The notes under the pieces: generated by a model
Seen by the model: only the letters and a program-made list of their open reading frames with translations
Told to the model about the DNA's origin: nothing
Databases searched by the model: none
Shown here: one piece after another, positions 37,404 through 45,238 of the stretch
Layout of the letters: the number at the start of each line of letters is the position of its first letter
How positions within the stretch are numbered: the first letter of the stretch is position 1
Position numbers and translations under genes: made by a program
Origin: Chitinophagales bacterium
GTDB lineage: Bacteria; Bacteroidota; Bacteroidia; Chitinophagales; LD1
DNA length: 64,000 nt
Reading direction: 5' to 3'
Assembly (NCBI GenBank): GCA_026129525.1
Contig: JAHCHW010000005.1
Location: 1-64,000, forward strand

Positions 37404-38996
37404 CTACTTCTCAATTACCACCTTACGCACAAACTGTCCGGTAGCGCTTTTTATCACCAAAAAATAAACTCCGGCATTTACATTGGCAGTATTTAATGTA
37501 AGCGCCTGTAGCCGTGTTTCGGCTCTCATAATTTCTTTTCCACTTACATCGAAAAGTTGAAGCGTGCAAACAACATTGTCCTTCAATTCAACAGTCAATG
37601 TATTTTTTGCAGGATTAGGATAGATATGAAAATCGTTTTCGTGTAACTCTGCTGTTCCGGTAGAAAAACTGTAACAGGCAGGAGCAGTGAAATTATAAAA
37701 CGAGCGCACCTGCTGTATGCGCTTTTTCAGTGAATCTACCCCATCAGCAAAACAAGCTGCCTGCGGATTTCCCTCGGCAAACACGTACGCCAAGTCAAAA
37801 CACAAGTTGCCGCTTTTGGGCAAATTGAATTTGCCGGTGCTGCCAAGTCCGCGCCTGTCGCCAGCAACTATGTTGTTTGATATCTCGCTCCACTGAGATG
37901 GGGCACATGGGTTTCCCGAAAAAATGTAATTGTGTTGTGTTGTACCTGAGTAACCAGATCCGCCATAGGTTAAATGATTGCCATCGCCCCAAATTGCATT
38001 CATAAAGTTGTAATGTTGAAAAGGCGAATATGCTTGTGTATGCGGGGGAAATCCTGCACTAGACATATACCACATAAACGCATGAAGATCCTTGTTAAGA
38101 AAAGAGATACCGAATGTAGCTTTTGTGGTTTGATAGCCCTTCACCCCTTGGCAATCTACATCGGGGAATGAACCGTTATACACATAAAAAGTGCTCAATG
38201 CTGAATCGCTCCCTATGTGGTCATCATTAAAACATCCTAAACTAAAATCACTCCAACTTCCGATCAACACATTGTAATAGCCATCGTTAGCGCGGTTTAC
38301 AATATTGTAGTGGCAAAAAAGCGAATTGCGGAGATGGGGCGCAGCGAAGCCTTCGTACGCATACACCATTAAATGCACATCTACTTTAAGCGGGTTGCCG
38401 TACAATACATTGTTGGGGTTAGCACGGTCGCTGTAAACAATGTAGAGCGCTTCATCGCCTTTTATCAGCGGATATTCTCCGAGGTTCGGTTCGTATAAAA
38501 AATTTCCGTTCAGGTCGGCAAAGGGAGCCAGCAGCAGCGGCTCGCCATTGCCTGTGTTGCCGTTCCCGGGCCAATCCAAAATATCGGTAGGAGCAGTGTA
38601 ACCAACATCGTTGTAATGCAACAGGTGGTAATCAATGTCCGATTGTTTCACTTTCCAAACTTTATTGTAGCGTTGCGAATAAGTGCCGGAGTACGAATTG
38701 GCAATTGGTCCGAAACGAAAGTTGGTGAGGCTGTCATCGTACGTCATGGTTGAAATATGGAGCACGCCATAGGTGTTGTCAAAACCGCCTACCCAAAGAC
38801 TACCGGCATATAAGGCATGCGCATTCGAATCTTTCGGAACAGAAAAATTCGCCTTGTTGCCATCGAAAGATACCATGCCGTTCGAAAAAAACCTGGCGGA
38901 AATGTTGTTGGTGGCTATAGTGGCTGATGCGTTGTTTTGCCCGAAGCAACCATTTGCTGCTGCAATACAACACAAGAGTAAATGTTTACTTTTCAT
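37404..38996 (-). CDS. T9SS type A sorting domain-containing protein
   Basis: 530 residues with a signal peptide (MKSKHLLLCCIAAANGCFGQ). The body is rich in Gly, Asn, Tyr and Ser with repeated YNGS/GNGN stretches and an EF-hand-like ADLNGNFLYEP. I recognise no enzyme motif. The last 75 residues (DFHIYPNPAKNTLTVEL ... LFDVSGKEIM ... GVYFLVIKS ... VRKVVIEK) form a complete type A sorting domain. Large secreted Bacteroidota proteins of this kind often bind or degrade polymers, but the substrate is not readable. Confidence 0.8.
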   Translation of the reverse strand: MKSKHLLLCCIAAANGCFGQNNASATIATNNISARFFSNGMVSFDGNKANFSVPKDSNAHALYAGSLWVGGFDNTYGVLHISTMTYDDSLTNFRFGPIANSYSGTYSQRYNKVWKVKQSDIDYHLLHYNDVGYTAPTDILDWPGNGNTGNGEPLLLAPFADLNGNFLYEPNLGEYPLIKGDEALYIVYSDRANPNNVLYGNPLKVDVHLMVYAYEGFAAPHLRNSLFCHYNIVNRANDGYYNVLIGSWSDFSLGCFNDDHIGSDSALSTFYVYNGSFPDVDCQGVKGYQTTKATFGISFLNKDLHAFMWYMSSAGFPPHTQAYSPFQHYNFMNAIWGDGNHLTYGGSGYSGTTQHNYIFSGNPCAPSQWSEISNNIVAGDRRGLGSTGKFNLPKSGNLCFDLAYVFAEGNPQAACFADGVDSLKKRIQQVRSFYNFTAPACYSFSTGTAELHENDFHIYPNPAKNTLTVELKDNVVCTLQLFDVSGKEIMRAETRLQALTLNTANVNAGVYFLVIKSATGQFVRKVVIEK

Positions 38997-39050
38997 GGTT
39001 CAGTGTTTAGCCCAAAGGTCGGAAGAGTTGATGCGGAACACAAGTTTGAA

Positions 39051-39066
39051 TTGTCATAGAATTGTA
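39051..39066 (+). promoter_or_regulatory. TGTCAT-type motif (imperfect copy)
   Basis: TTGTCATAGAATTGTAAA: the first half-site TGTCAT is intact, and the second, 11 bases later, is TGTAAA. It is 14 bases upstream of a TACATTAG -7 box (39080-39087) of the following gene. Confidence 0.35.
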
Positions 39067-39098
39067 AAACTTTACTACCTACATTAGCCAAGTTAGTT

Positions 39099-41351
39099 TT
39101 GAAAAAACATCTCCATCAACTTCCGCTTTTTCTGCTCTTTCTGATTGCTGTAGCTTTCAGTTTAAAAAGTTTGCGCGAGCCTGACCTATGGTGGCAAATA
39201 CGCACCGGTGAATGGATATTGGAAAACTTACAGGTGCCCAAACAAGATGTTTTCAGCTTTACCTACGCAGGCAGCGAATGGGTAAACGTAAAATGGGGCA
39301 GCGAAGTATTGTTTGCGCTGCTCACAAAACTATCGGGACCGGAGAGTGTGTTTTTGTTGCAGGCAGTTGTCAGTTGCCTTGTAGTTTTCTTTCTATTTAG
39401 AACTGCAAAGCTGAGAGCGGCTTCAACCTTCGCGCTTGTAGTTTCGCTATTGTTTACACTGCTTGTTTCGGAATACCGCATCAACGGACGTCCGGAAATG
39501 TTCAGCCACTTGTTTACGGTGGCGTATGTTTTCGTTCTGCTTCGCCATCGCAAACACCCTTCCAACAATATTTATTGGCTAATTCCATTGCAAATACTTT
39601 GGGCGAATCTGCACGAAGCCTTCGGAATAGGAATTGTGTTGGTTGGCATTTTCTTCATTAGTGAATGGATAGAATATTTTCTTTCGAGTAAGAAAATCTT
39701 ATCCGCCAAAAAGGAATTGCCGAAAGCAATAAGCGTTTTGCTTCCTCTGCTAATTGGTTCGGTGATTGTTAACCCAAACGGTATTACCCTGCTTACAAAG
39801 CCGCTCAACATTCTGGGGCAGGTTTACGAAAACAAATACACAACCGAGCTTTTCGATTTTACCATGCCCGACTACTGGCAGTGGAATGCATATGCTACAC
39901 TTGTTTTGCTGTTGATTACAAAAGCAGGTTGGTTATGGCGTTTTGCTTCGCAGAAAAAGAAAAACAAACTGCTATTTGCCTTTGAAGAATTCGGCATAGG
40001 CTATCTGCTGGTGTTACTTGCTTTCTTCTACCTCGCTTCTACCGCTTACCGCAACGTGGTGTTTTTTGCGCTGGTATTGTTTCCCGCCTTACATGCCGCG
40101 CTTGATTTTCTTTTTTCGAAAATTCAATTCACAAGTAAGCACACAAAGCAACTAACGGTTGCTTGCAGTTTTTTGCTTTTTGCTTTTTATGTTGCCATCA
40201 TCACCAACAAATATTACGAATGGACAAACAGCCGCGACCGTTTCGGATTGGAAGTGCTTTCGTCATATAATCCGGTGGGAGCAGCAGAGTTTGTGCAGCA
40301 AAACAATTTGCAGGGAAATTGTTTTAGCGATTATCTCACTTCGTCATACTTACTTTGGAAACTGCAACCTGAATTCAAAACGTTTATTGACCTACGCGAT
40401 TTAGATGTTTTTCCTGCCGGGTTTTTCAGCACGTTTGCCGAGGCGGTTACTTTTCCCGAATCGTTCGAACAGTTGGATTCCGTTCATCACTTTTACTACG
40501 TGGTATTGTATCGCCCTCAGTTTGCTTCCCTTCATCGGCATTTACTGAACGAAAGCAATTTTCAATTGCGCTTTGTTGACCCGGTAGCTGCCGTTTATGT
40601 GCGAACTGAAACCAAAGATTCTGTTCCGGTTGCTTTTTCGTCTTCTGCTCCCGTTCAAACTTCGCGCTTGTGTAAAGCGCTGAATAAATTTTTCAATCCG
40701 CTGTATGAGCCTTACAACTACTCCGAAACGAATTACGATTACATAGCCGCAGGTTTTTACAGCAGTGCAGGAAACTTAAACCTTGCCGAAGAATATGCGC
40801 TGAAAGCCGCTGCGAATGCAACAGAGAATTACAAAGGCACCGAAATACTGGGCGAGGTTTATTACAACCGCGCGGTGCAGGCAAAAGTTGCCGATGATAA
40901 AAACCGGTGGCTCAACATGGCAGGAAATGCGTATCAGCAAAGTATTAACACTAACGATGGTTTTGCACCTGCATACTTAGGTATAGGGGCGGTTTACTTT
41001 CAACAGCAGAATTACACAATGGCGCTGTCGAGTTTCGAAAAGGCCATTGCCCTGGATAAAACCAACCTGAACGCTTATGTGTTTGCCGCAGAGTGTTGCA
41101 AGTATTACATCAATATGAACACTGCCGACTCAAAAGCATATACCGATAAAGCCATTGCATTTTACAAAAAAGCCGACAGGCTAAACCCCGATAACCCCAA
41201 CATTATGCTCAACCTCGGGTTTCTGTACTTCAGGGGAAACGATTGCAAAAACGCAACAGCTTATCTTTCGAAGGTGGCAGATTTTGAAGGATTAAGCGCA
41301 AACGAAAAACAGCAGGCAAAAGAATGTTTGCGGAAATGCGGAGCAAAGTAA
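39099..41351 (+). CDS. Polytopic membrane protein with C-terminal TPR repeats
   Basis: 750 residues from TTG 39099, the only start that retains the conserved N-terminus (LREPDLWWQIRTGEWILENLQVP ... SFTYAGSEWVNVKWGSEVLFALL). That block is typical of a family of multi-spanning membrane proteins related to glycosyltransferase/O-antigen-ligase folds. About ten hydrophobic helices fill residues 10-400. From about 560 the chain has TPR-like pairs (LNLAEEYALKAA, YQQSINTNDGFAPAYLGIGAVYFQQQNYTMALSSFEKAIALDKTN, LNPDNPNIMLNLGFLYF). The function is unknown; cell-envelope polysaccharide or glycoprotein assembly is a guess. A terminator-like hairpin follows about 110 bases later. Confidence 0.75.
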   Translation: MKKHLHQLPLFLLFLIAVAFSLKSLREPDLWWQIRTGEWILENLQVPKQDVFSFTYAGSEWVNVKWGSEVLFALLTKLSGPESVFLLQAVVSCLVVFFLFRTAKLRAASTFALVVSLLFTLLVSEYRINGRPEMFSHLFTVAYVFVLLRHRKHPSNNIYWLIPLQILWANLHEAFGIGIVLVGIFFISEWIEYFLSSKKILSAKKELPKAISVLLPLLIGSVIVNPNGITLLTKPLNILGQVYENKYTTELFDFTMPDYWQWNAYATLVLLLITKAGWLWRFASQKKKNKLLFAFEEFGIGYLLVLLAFFYLASTAYRNVVFFALVLFPALHAALDFLFSKIQFTSKHTKQLTVACSFLLFAFYVAIITNKYYEWTNSRDRFGLEVLSSYNPVGAAEFVQQNNLQGNCFSDYLTSSYLLWKLQPEFKTFIDLRDLDVFPAGFFSTFAEAVTFPESFEQLDSVHHFYYVVLYRPQFASLHRHLLNESNFQLRFVDPVAAVYVRTETKDSVPVAFSSSAPVQTSRLCKALNKFFNPLYEPYNYSETNYDYIAAGFYSSAGNLNLAEEYALKAAANATENYKGTEILGEVYYNRAVQAKVADDKNRWLNMAGNAYQQSINTNDGFAPAYLGIGAVYFQQQNYTMALSSFEKAIALDKTNLNAYVFAAECCKYYINMNTADSKAYTDKAIAFYKKADRLNPDNPNIMLNLGFLYFRGNDCKNATAYLSKVADFEGLSANEKQQAKECLRKCGAK

Positions 41352-41455
41352 TTTTCCTGAGAAGTTTTATGCCAACCACACAAACGCATAGCAAACCCCT
41401 GTTACCTTATATGCCTATGTGGTAAAAAAGTATTTAATGATTGGTGTCGATAAAA

Positions 41456-41492
41456 ACAAAAGGAGCCGCCCCTGTAGCGACTCCGTTTTTGT
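41456..41492 (+). terminator. Terminator-like hairpin downstream of the TPR membrane protein gene
   Basis: GGAGCCGC / GCGACTCC with one C.A mismatch and a 7-base loop, then GTTTTTGTTT. Confidence 0.6.
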
Positions 41493-41512
41493 TTGACTAT
41501 GGAAATCCTTTT

Positions 41513-41551
41513 ATCCTGCTGTGTTGCCGCTGCGGGTTTCCACAGCAGGAT
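41513..41551. repeat. Perfect 11-bp stem-loop
   Basis: ATCCTGCTGTG at 41513-41523 pairs perfectly with CACAGCAGGAT at 41541-41551 around a 17-base loop. No U-tract follows, so it is not a standard terminator. Confidence 0.6.
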
Positions 41552-41650
41552 GATATGTTGAGTAATTACTGTAATGCTTACATTCTTCTATTACGGAGAA
41601 AAACTTTTTGGGGTTTCACGGAGAGCTAAAAAAATTTTGCCGCGCCCCGA

Positions 41651-41668
41651 TTGTCATGGAATTGTCAT
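41651..41668 (+). promoter_or_regulatory. TGTCAT direct-repeat motif (copy 1)
   Basis: TTGTCATGGAATTGTCAT: two TGTCAT half-sites whose starts are 11 bases apart (one helical turn). A mirrored copy lies 22 bases downstream. Confidence 0.5.
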
Positions 41669-41689
41669 TATTTTGAAGCACCCTCGTTT

Positions 41690-41708
41690 ATGACATTTCT
41701 ATGACAAT
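41690..41708 (-). promoter_or_regulatory. TGTCAT direct-repeat motif (copy 2, inverted)
   Basis: Plus-strand ATGACATTTCTATGACAAT, i.e. ATTGTCATAGAAATGTCAT on the minus strand. Same 11-base half-site spacing as copy 1, opposite orientation. Confidence 0.5.
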
Positions 41709-41787
41709 TGTTTTGCATCCGAGCCGTACATTCGCTTGTGTTTTGATAGGGTTAACAACCGGCTTTGCACCTATGACAACCGGTTAG

Positions 41788-41820
41788 CACCCCTCCCGAT
41801 AAAGGAGGGGTGTTTTTATT
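41788..41820 (+). terminator. Strong intrinsic terminator
   Basis: CACCCCTCC, loop CGATAAA, GGAGGGGTG (9 bp perfect), then TTTTTATTT. No protein gene precedes it within 400 bases, suggesting a short non-coding transcript or a long trailer. Confidence 0.85.
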
Positions 41821-41928
41821 TATCTGTATGCTGATAAAAACACGGTTTGAAGGAATTTATGAGACATTCTACATCCATCTGGAATAAACACACCGTCTAT
41901 TCTCTTACCAAATCCATAGTTTCACCCC

Positions 41929-43149
41929 ATGATTTCATCGCGCTTTTTCAGCCCGGGCAAACTGGGCCCGTTAACGTTGCGTAACCGCAGTATTCGTGCA
42001 GCGGCTTTTGAGGGCATGAGCGCCCACCATAATGTAACCGAGGCACTAATAGCCTATCACACTGCTGTGGCAAAAGGTGGAACGGGCATGACCACCGTGG
42101 CGTACGCTTCGGTAAATAAAAGCGGGTTATCGTTCGAGCATCAACTTTGGTTGCGGAAAGAAATTATTCCGCAACTCCGCAAGCTAACCGACTCTATCCA
42201 CCGCGAAGGTGCGGCTGCCTCGATACAAATAGGGCACTGCGGCAACATGGCTAACAGTGCGGTAACCGCTACCCGTCCGCTTGCACCCAGTGGAGGCATT
42301 AACTGGTATGGACCCACTATTCCGCGCAGAATGAGCAAAACCGACATTGCTGAAGTGATAGCTGATTTTAGAAACAGCGTTCGTATAGCTGCCGAAAGTG
42401 GTTTCGATGCCGTGGAAGTTCATGCAGGGCACGGTTACCTTATAAGTCAGTTTCTTTCGCCCTATACAAATAAGCGGAACGATGAATATGGCGGCAGTTT
42501 TGAAAACCGCAGCCGTTTTATGCGCGAAGTACTTACAGCTGTACGAGAAAAGTTACCTCCCCACATGGCGTTGCTCGTAAAAATGAATTGCTGGGATGGT
42601 TTTGAAGGCGGCATTACTAAACAAGAAGCAGCACAAACTGCCAGAATAATTGAACAATGCGGAGCACATGCAATTGTAGTTAGCGGTGGGTTTGTAAGCC
42701 GCGCACCTATGTATGTAATGCGCGGCAGTATGCCCATTGATGTGATGGCACATTTTATCCGCGAGCCGTTTAAACGCTTTTTTGTAAAACATTTCGGCAA
42801 GCAACTTATTCCTTCGCTCCCGTTCAGCGAAGGCTACTTTATGGAAGAAGCAAAGAGCATTCAAAAAGAAGTAACCATTCCGGTGGTATTGGTAGGCGGC
42901 ATGAACAGTATAACAACAATTGAAAAAGCCATAAACGAAGGCTTTGAATGGATTGCCATTGCACGGGCACTAATCGAAAATCCGAACTTTGTAAACGATT
43001 TAAAAAATGAAGTAATTCGGAAATCTGCCTGTACCATTTGTAATTATTGCGTGGCAAAAATGTACACCGAGGAAATGGCTTGTCATTTACATCAAAGCAA
43101 TATTCCCGAAGCCCTTAAACCTAAAATAGCCGCACTCGCCAATGGATAA
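41929..43149 (+). CDS. Old Yellow Enzyme-family NADH:flavin oxidoreductase
   Basis: 406 residues. An FMN TIM barrel with NRSIRAAAFEGMS near the start, ASIQIGHCGNMA, and the family block VEVHAGHGYLISQFLSPYTNKRNDEYGGSFENR (read here as VEVHAGHGYL plus NDEYGGSFENR). The phosphate-binding end is VLVGGMNS and IARALIENPNFV. The C-terminus carries a Cys cluster (CTICNYC ... MACH) reminiscent of the 4Fe-4S site of 2,4-dienoyl-CoA reductases, but its spacing is C-x2-C-x2-C-x10-C rather than C-x2-C-x3-C-x11-C, so cluster binding is uncertain. It probably reduces C=C bonds of an enone or enoate. It overlaps the SDR gene by 8 bases; they form an operon. Confidence 0.85.
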   Translation: MISSRFFSPGKLGPLTLRNRSIRAAAFEGMSAHHNVTEALIAYHTAVAKGGTGMTTVAYASVNKSGLSFEHQLWLRKEIIPQLRKLTDSIHREGAAASIQIGHCGNMANSAVTATRPLAPSGGINWYGPTIPRRMSKTDIAEVIADFRNSVRIAAESGFDAVEVHAGHGYLISQFLSPYTNKRNDEYGGSFENRSRFMREVLTAVREKLPPHMALLVKMNCWDGFEGGITKQEAAQTARIIEQCGAHAIVVSGGFVSRAPMYVMRGSMPIDVMAHFIREPFKRFFVKHFGKQLIPSLPFSEGYFMEEAKSIQKEVTIPVVLVGGMNSITTIEKAINEGFEWIAIARALIENPNFVNDLKNEVIRKSACTICNYCVAKMYTEEMACHLHQSNIPEALKPKIAALANG

Positions 43150-43924
43150 AAAATATGCTTTGGTTACAGGCGGCTCATCGGGCATTGGTTTAGAAATTGC
43201 CATGCTGTTGGCGCAACGCGGTTATGCGCTGTTGTTGGTAAGTAACGAAGAAAAAAAACTGCACCAACTCGCTGCAACTTTAGCGAAGCAGTTCAACGTA
43301 CCGGTAAAAACGCTTTGCATCAACCTTGCACAAACCCATGCGGCAGAACAGGTGTACGAATTTGCCGCGAATGAGGGAATAGAAGTAGAAATACTGGTAA
43401 ACAGTGCAGGCTTCTTCTTTTTCGGACAAGCGGTGGATGCCGATATTGAAAAAGCAAAAGCGAAAATTCAATTGCACGTACTCACACTGTCTATGCTTTG
43501 CACGCTTTTCGGTAAAGACATGCGGCAGCGCAAACGCGGATTTATTCTCAACATTTCTTCCATTTCCGCTTTTAAAGATTTTCCGGGCATAGCGTATTAC
43601 GGAGCTAGCAAATCGTACATAAAAAGTTTTACCCGCAGTTTGCATACCGAAATGAAACTTTACAACGTGCACGTAACAGCTCTTTGCCCGGGCGCTACCG
43701 CCACCAACTTATACGACCCCAACGTAATTGATGTAGAGCTTGGAAAAAAGTTAGGCGTTATGATGCCGCCACACAAAGTAGCCAAAGCAGGGGTTGAAGC
43801 CTTGTTTAAAAACAAACCCGAAGTAGTGCCGGGCGTTGTAACAAAGCTGATGTTGTATGCGGCATTGCTTACGCCACAATGGGTTATTTACCAGATTAGA
43901 AAACACACTAAGTGGCTTAATTAA
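43142..43924 (+). CDS. Short-chain dehydrogenase/reductase
   Basis: 260 residues. Rossmann cofactor loop TGGSSGIG (9-16), NSAG (87-90), catalytic Ser140 in NISSISAF and Tyr153/Lys157 in YYGASK, followed by PGATATNLYD. This is a classical SDR with all catalytic residues and may be NADP-dependent. A C-terminal hydrophobic stretch (LMLYAALLTPQWVIYQI) suggests membrane association and a lipid substrate. It overlaps the OYE-type gene and is followed 51 bases later by the first AGMO-like gene, suggesting conversion of an aldehyde, ketone or alcohol in the same pathway. Confidence 0.88.
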   Translation: MDKKYALVTGGSSGIGLEIAMLLAQRGYALLLVSNEEKKLHQLAATLAKQFNVPVKTLCINLAQTHAAEQVYEFAANEGIEVEILVNSAGFFFFGQAVDADIEKAKAKIQLHVLTLSMLCTLFGKDMRQRKRGFILNISSISAFKDFPGIAYYGASKSYIKSFTRSLHTEMKLYNVHVTALCPGATATNLYDPNVIDVELGKKLGVMMPPHKVAKAGVEALFKNKPEVVPGVVTKLMLYAALLTPQWVIYQIRKHTKWLN

Positions 43925-43928
43925 TTCG

Positions 43929-43958
43929 TTTACCGATATTCGGCATTGCTTAACTTTG
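43929..43958 (+). promoter_or_regulatory. Internal promoter before the AGMO-like genes
   Basis: TTTA (43929-43932), 18-bp spacer, TAACTTTG (43951-43958). It lies between the SDR stop and ATG 43976 and supports that start over the ORF opening at 43946. Confidence 0.45.
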
Positions 43959-43975
43959 CCCAGTTTAAACAGATT

Positions 43976-45235
43976 ATGAGCCTTATAGTTTATGCCATTC
44001 CTATTTTCTTTTTGCTGATAGGCGTTGAGTTGCTCATTGGCAAAATGAAGCGCCTTTCGTACTACCGCTATCACGATGCCATTACCAACCTAAGTTGCGG
44101 CATAGGTTCGCAGGTAAGCGGTTTGTTCTTAAAAGCACTTACGGTAGTGGCATACATTAAACTCTATGAAATTTCTCCTTTTCGCGAAAAAATTCCGAAT
44201 ACGTGGTGGGTATGGATTCTGTTGTTTTTCGGAGTTGATTTTTTCTATTACTGGTTTCACCGGCTGGCGCACGAAATAAGCATTATGTGGGGCAGCCATG
44301 TGGTGCATCATCAAAGCGAAGATTACAACCTTACCGTTGCACTGCGGCAAGCGTGGTATCAGGGCGCTTTTTCGTTTGTATTTTATCTGCCGTTAGCGGC
44401 TGCCGGTTTCCGCCCCGAAATGTTTTTTGTGATTTCGCAGATAGTTACCCTTTACCAGTTTTGGATACACACCCGCCTTATTGATAAAATGCACCCTGCC
44501 ATTGAGTTTTTCTTCAACACACCTTCGCACCACCGCGTGCACCATGGCGTAAACCCAAAATACATTGACCGCAACCATGCCGGTACTTTTATTATTTGGG
44601 ATAGAATGTTCGGCACCTTTCAGGCAGAGGAAGAAGAAGTGGTGTACGGCATTACAAAACAACCCAAAAGCTGGAATCCGCTGTGGGTAAATTTTGAATA
44701 CTGGGTGGATTTGTTTCGCGATGTGTTCCGTGCAGGCACTGTAAAAAATGCACTGCTTATGCTGTTTAAAATGCCCGGCTGGAAACCGAAAGAGTTAGGC
44801 GGCACAGAGGAATACAAAGAAGTTACCCCAAAAACTTTTCGCAAGTACGAAACCGAAATTTCTCCCGGGCTCAATCACTATGTGTTAGTTCAGTTTATTT
44901 TGGTATTACTGGGCACTACCGCATTCTTACTGTTTCAGGCAAGCGAACCACTCAGCGGAAACTGGTGGCTCAAGTTTTCGGCAGCAACGCTCATTGTTTT
45001 TTCGTTAGTGAGTTTCGGTGGAATGTTTGAACGGAAAACATGGACTCCGCAACTTGAAATTGTGCGGCTTATTTTACTGGTAATTGTTTCCGTATTTCTG
45101 TTTCAGGATTCCTATTTTTTTATAACTGCCGTTGTTGTTGTAGCAGTTATTGCAGTTGCTTCACTCATTTGGTTCAGCCGCTTTGTAAAAGAAATTTTGT
45201 CATCCAATGCGGGCAACTTATTAAAAACTGCTTAG
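43976..45235 (+). CDS. Alkylglycerol monooxygenase-like membrane di-iron enzyme (sterol desaturase family), copy 1
   Basis: 419 residues from ATG 43976. The eight-histidine pattern of fatty-acid hydroxylase enzymes is complete: HRLAH (95-99), HVVHH (108-112) and HHRVHH (185-190). The surrounding text (LTVALRQ, FNTPSHHRVHH, IDRNHAGTFIIWDRMFGTF, VVYGITK) matches animal alkylglycerol monooxygenase (TMEM195), which cleaves ether lipids, better than sterol desaturases. Hydrophobic segments lie at the N-terminus, after the first His box, and as three extra helices in the C-terminal third (about 300-410), absent from copy 2. The substrate and electron donor are inferred; animal AGMO uses tetrahydrobiopterin, and no pterin gene is nearby. 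Confidence 0.85.
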   Translation: MSLIVYAIPIFFLLIGVELLIGKMKRLSYYRYHDAITNLSCGIGSQVSGLFLKALTVVAYIKLYEISPFREKIPNTWWVWILLFFGVDFFYYWFHRLAHEISIMWGSHVVHHQSEDYNLTVALRQAWYQGAFSFVFYLPLAAAGFRPEMFFVISQIVTLYQFWIHTRLIDKMHPAIEFFFNTPSHHRVHHGVNPKYIDRNHAGTFIIWDRMFGTFQAEEEEVVYGITKQPKSWNPLWVNFEYWVDLFRDVFRAGTVKNALLMLFKMPGWKPKELGGTEEYKEVTPKTFRKYETEISPGLNHYVLVQFILVLLGTTAFLLFQASEPLSGNWWLKFSAATLIVFSLVSFGGMFERKTWTPQLEIVRLILLVIVSVFLFQDSYFFITAVVVVAVIAVASLIWFSRFVKEILSSNAGNLLKTA

Positions 45236-45238
45236 CGT

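Larger units (their letters stand above)
41352..41928. other. 577-base non-coding region with two terminators, a long stem-loop and two TGTCAT motifs
   Basis: Nothing coding is convincing. In order: a terminator (41456-41492), an 11-bp perfect stem ATCCTGCTGTG (41513-41523) / CACAGCAGGAT (41541-41551) with a 17-base loop, a forward TGTCAT motif (41651-41668), an inverted copy (41690-41708), a TACATTCG box (41727-41734), two ACAACCGG repeats near 41755 and 41778, and a strong terminator (41788-41820). The gap from the TACATTCG box to that terminator would fit a small RNA of about 80 bases. Confidence 0.55.

Noticed and set aside
41441-41629. 62-codon frame in the intergenic region
   Set aside because: It spans a terminator and an 11-bp stem-loop and lacks a ribosome site; more likely non-coding.
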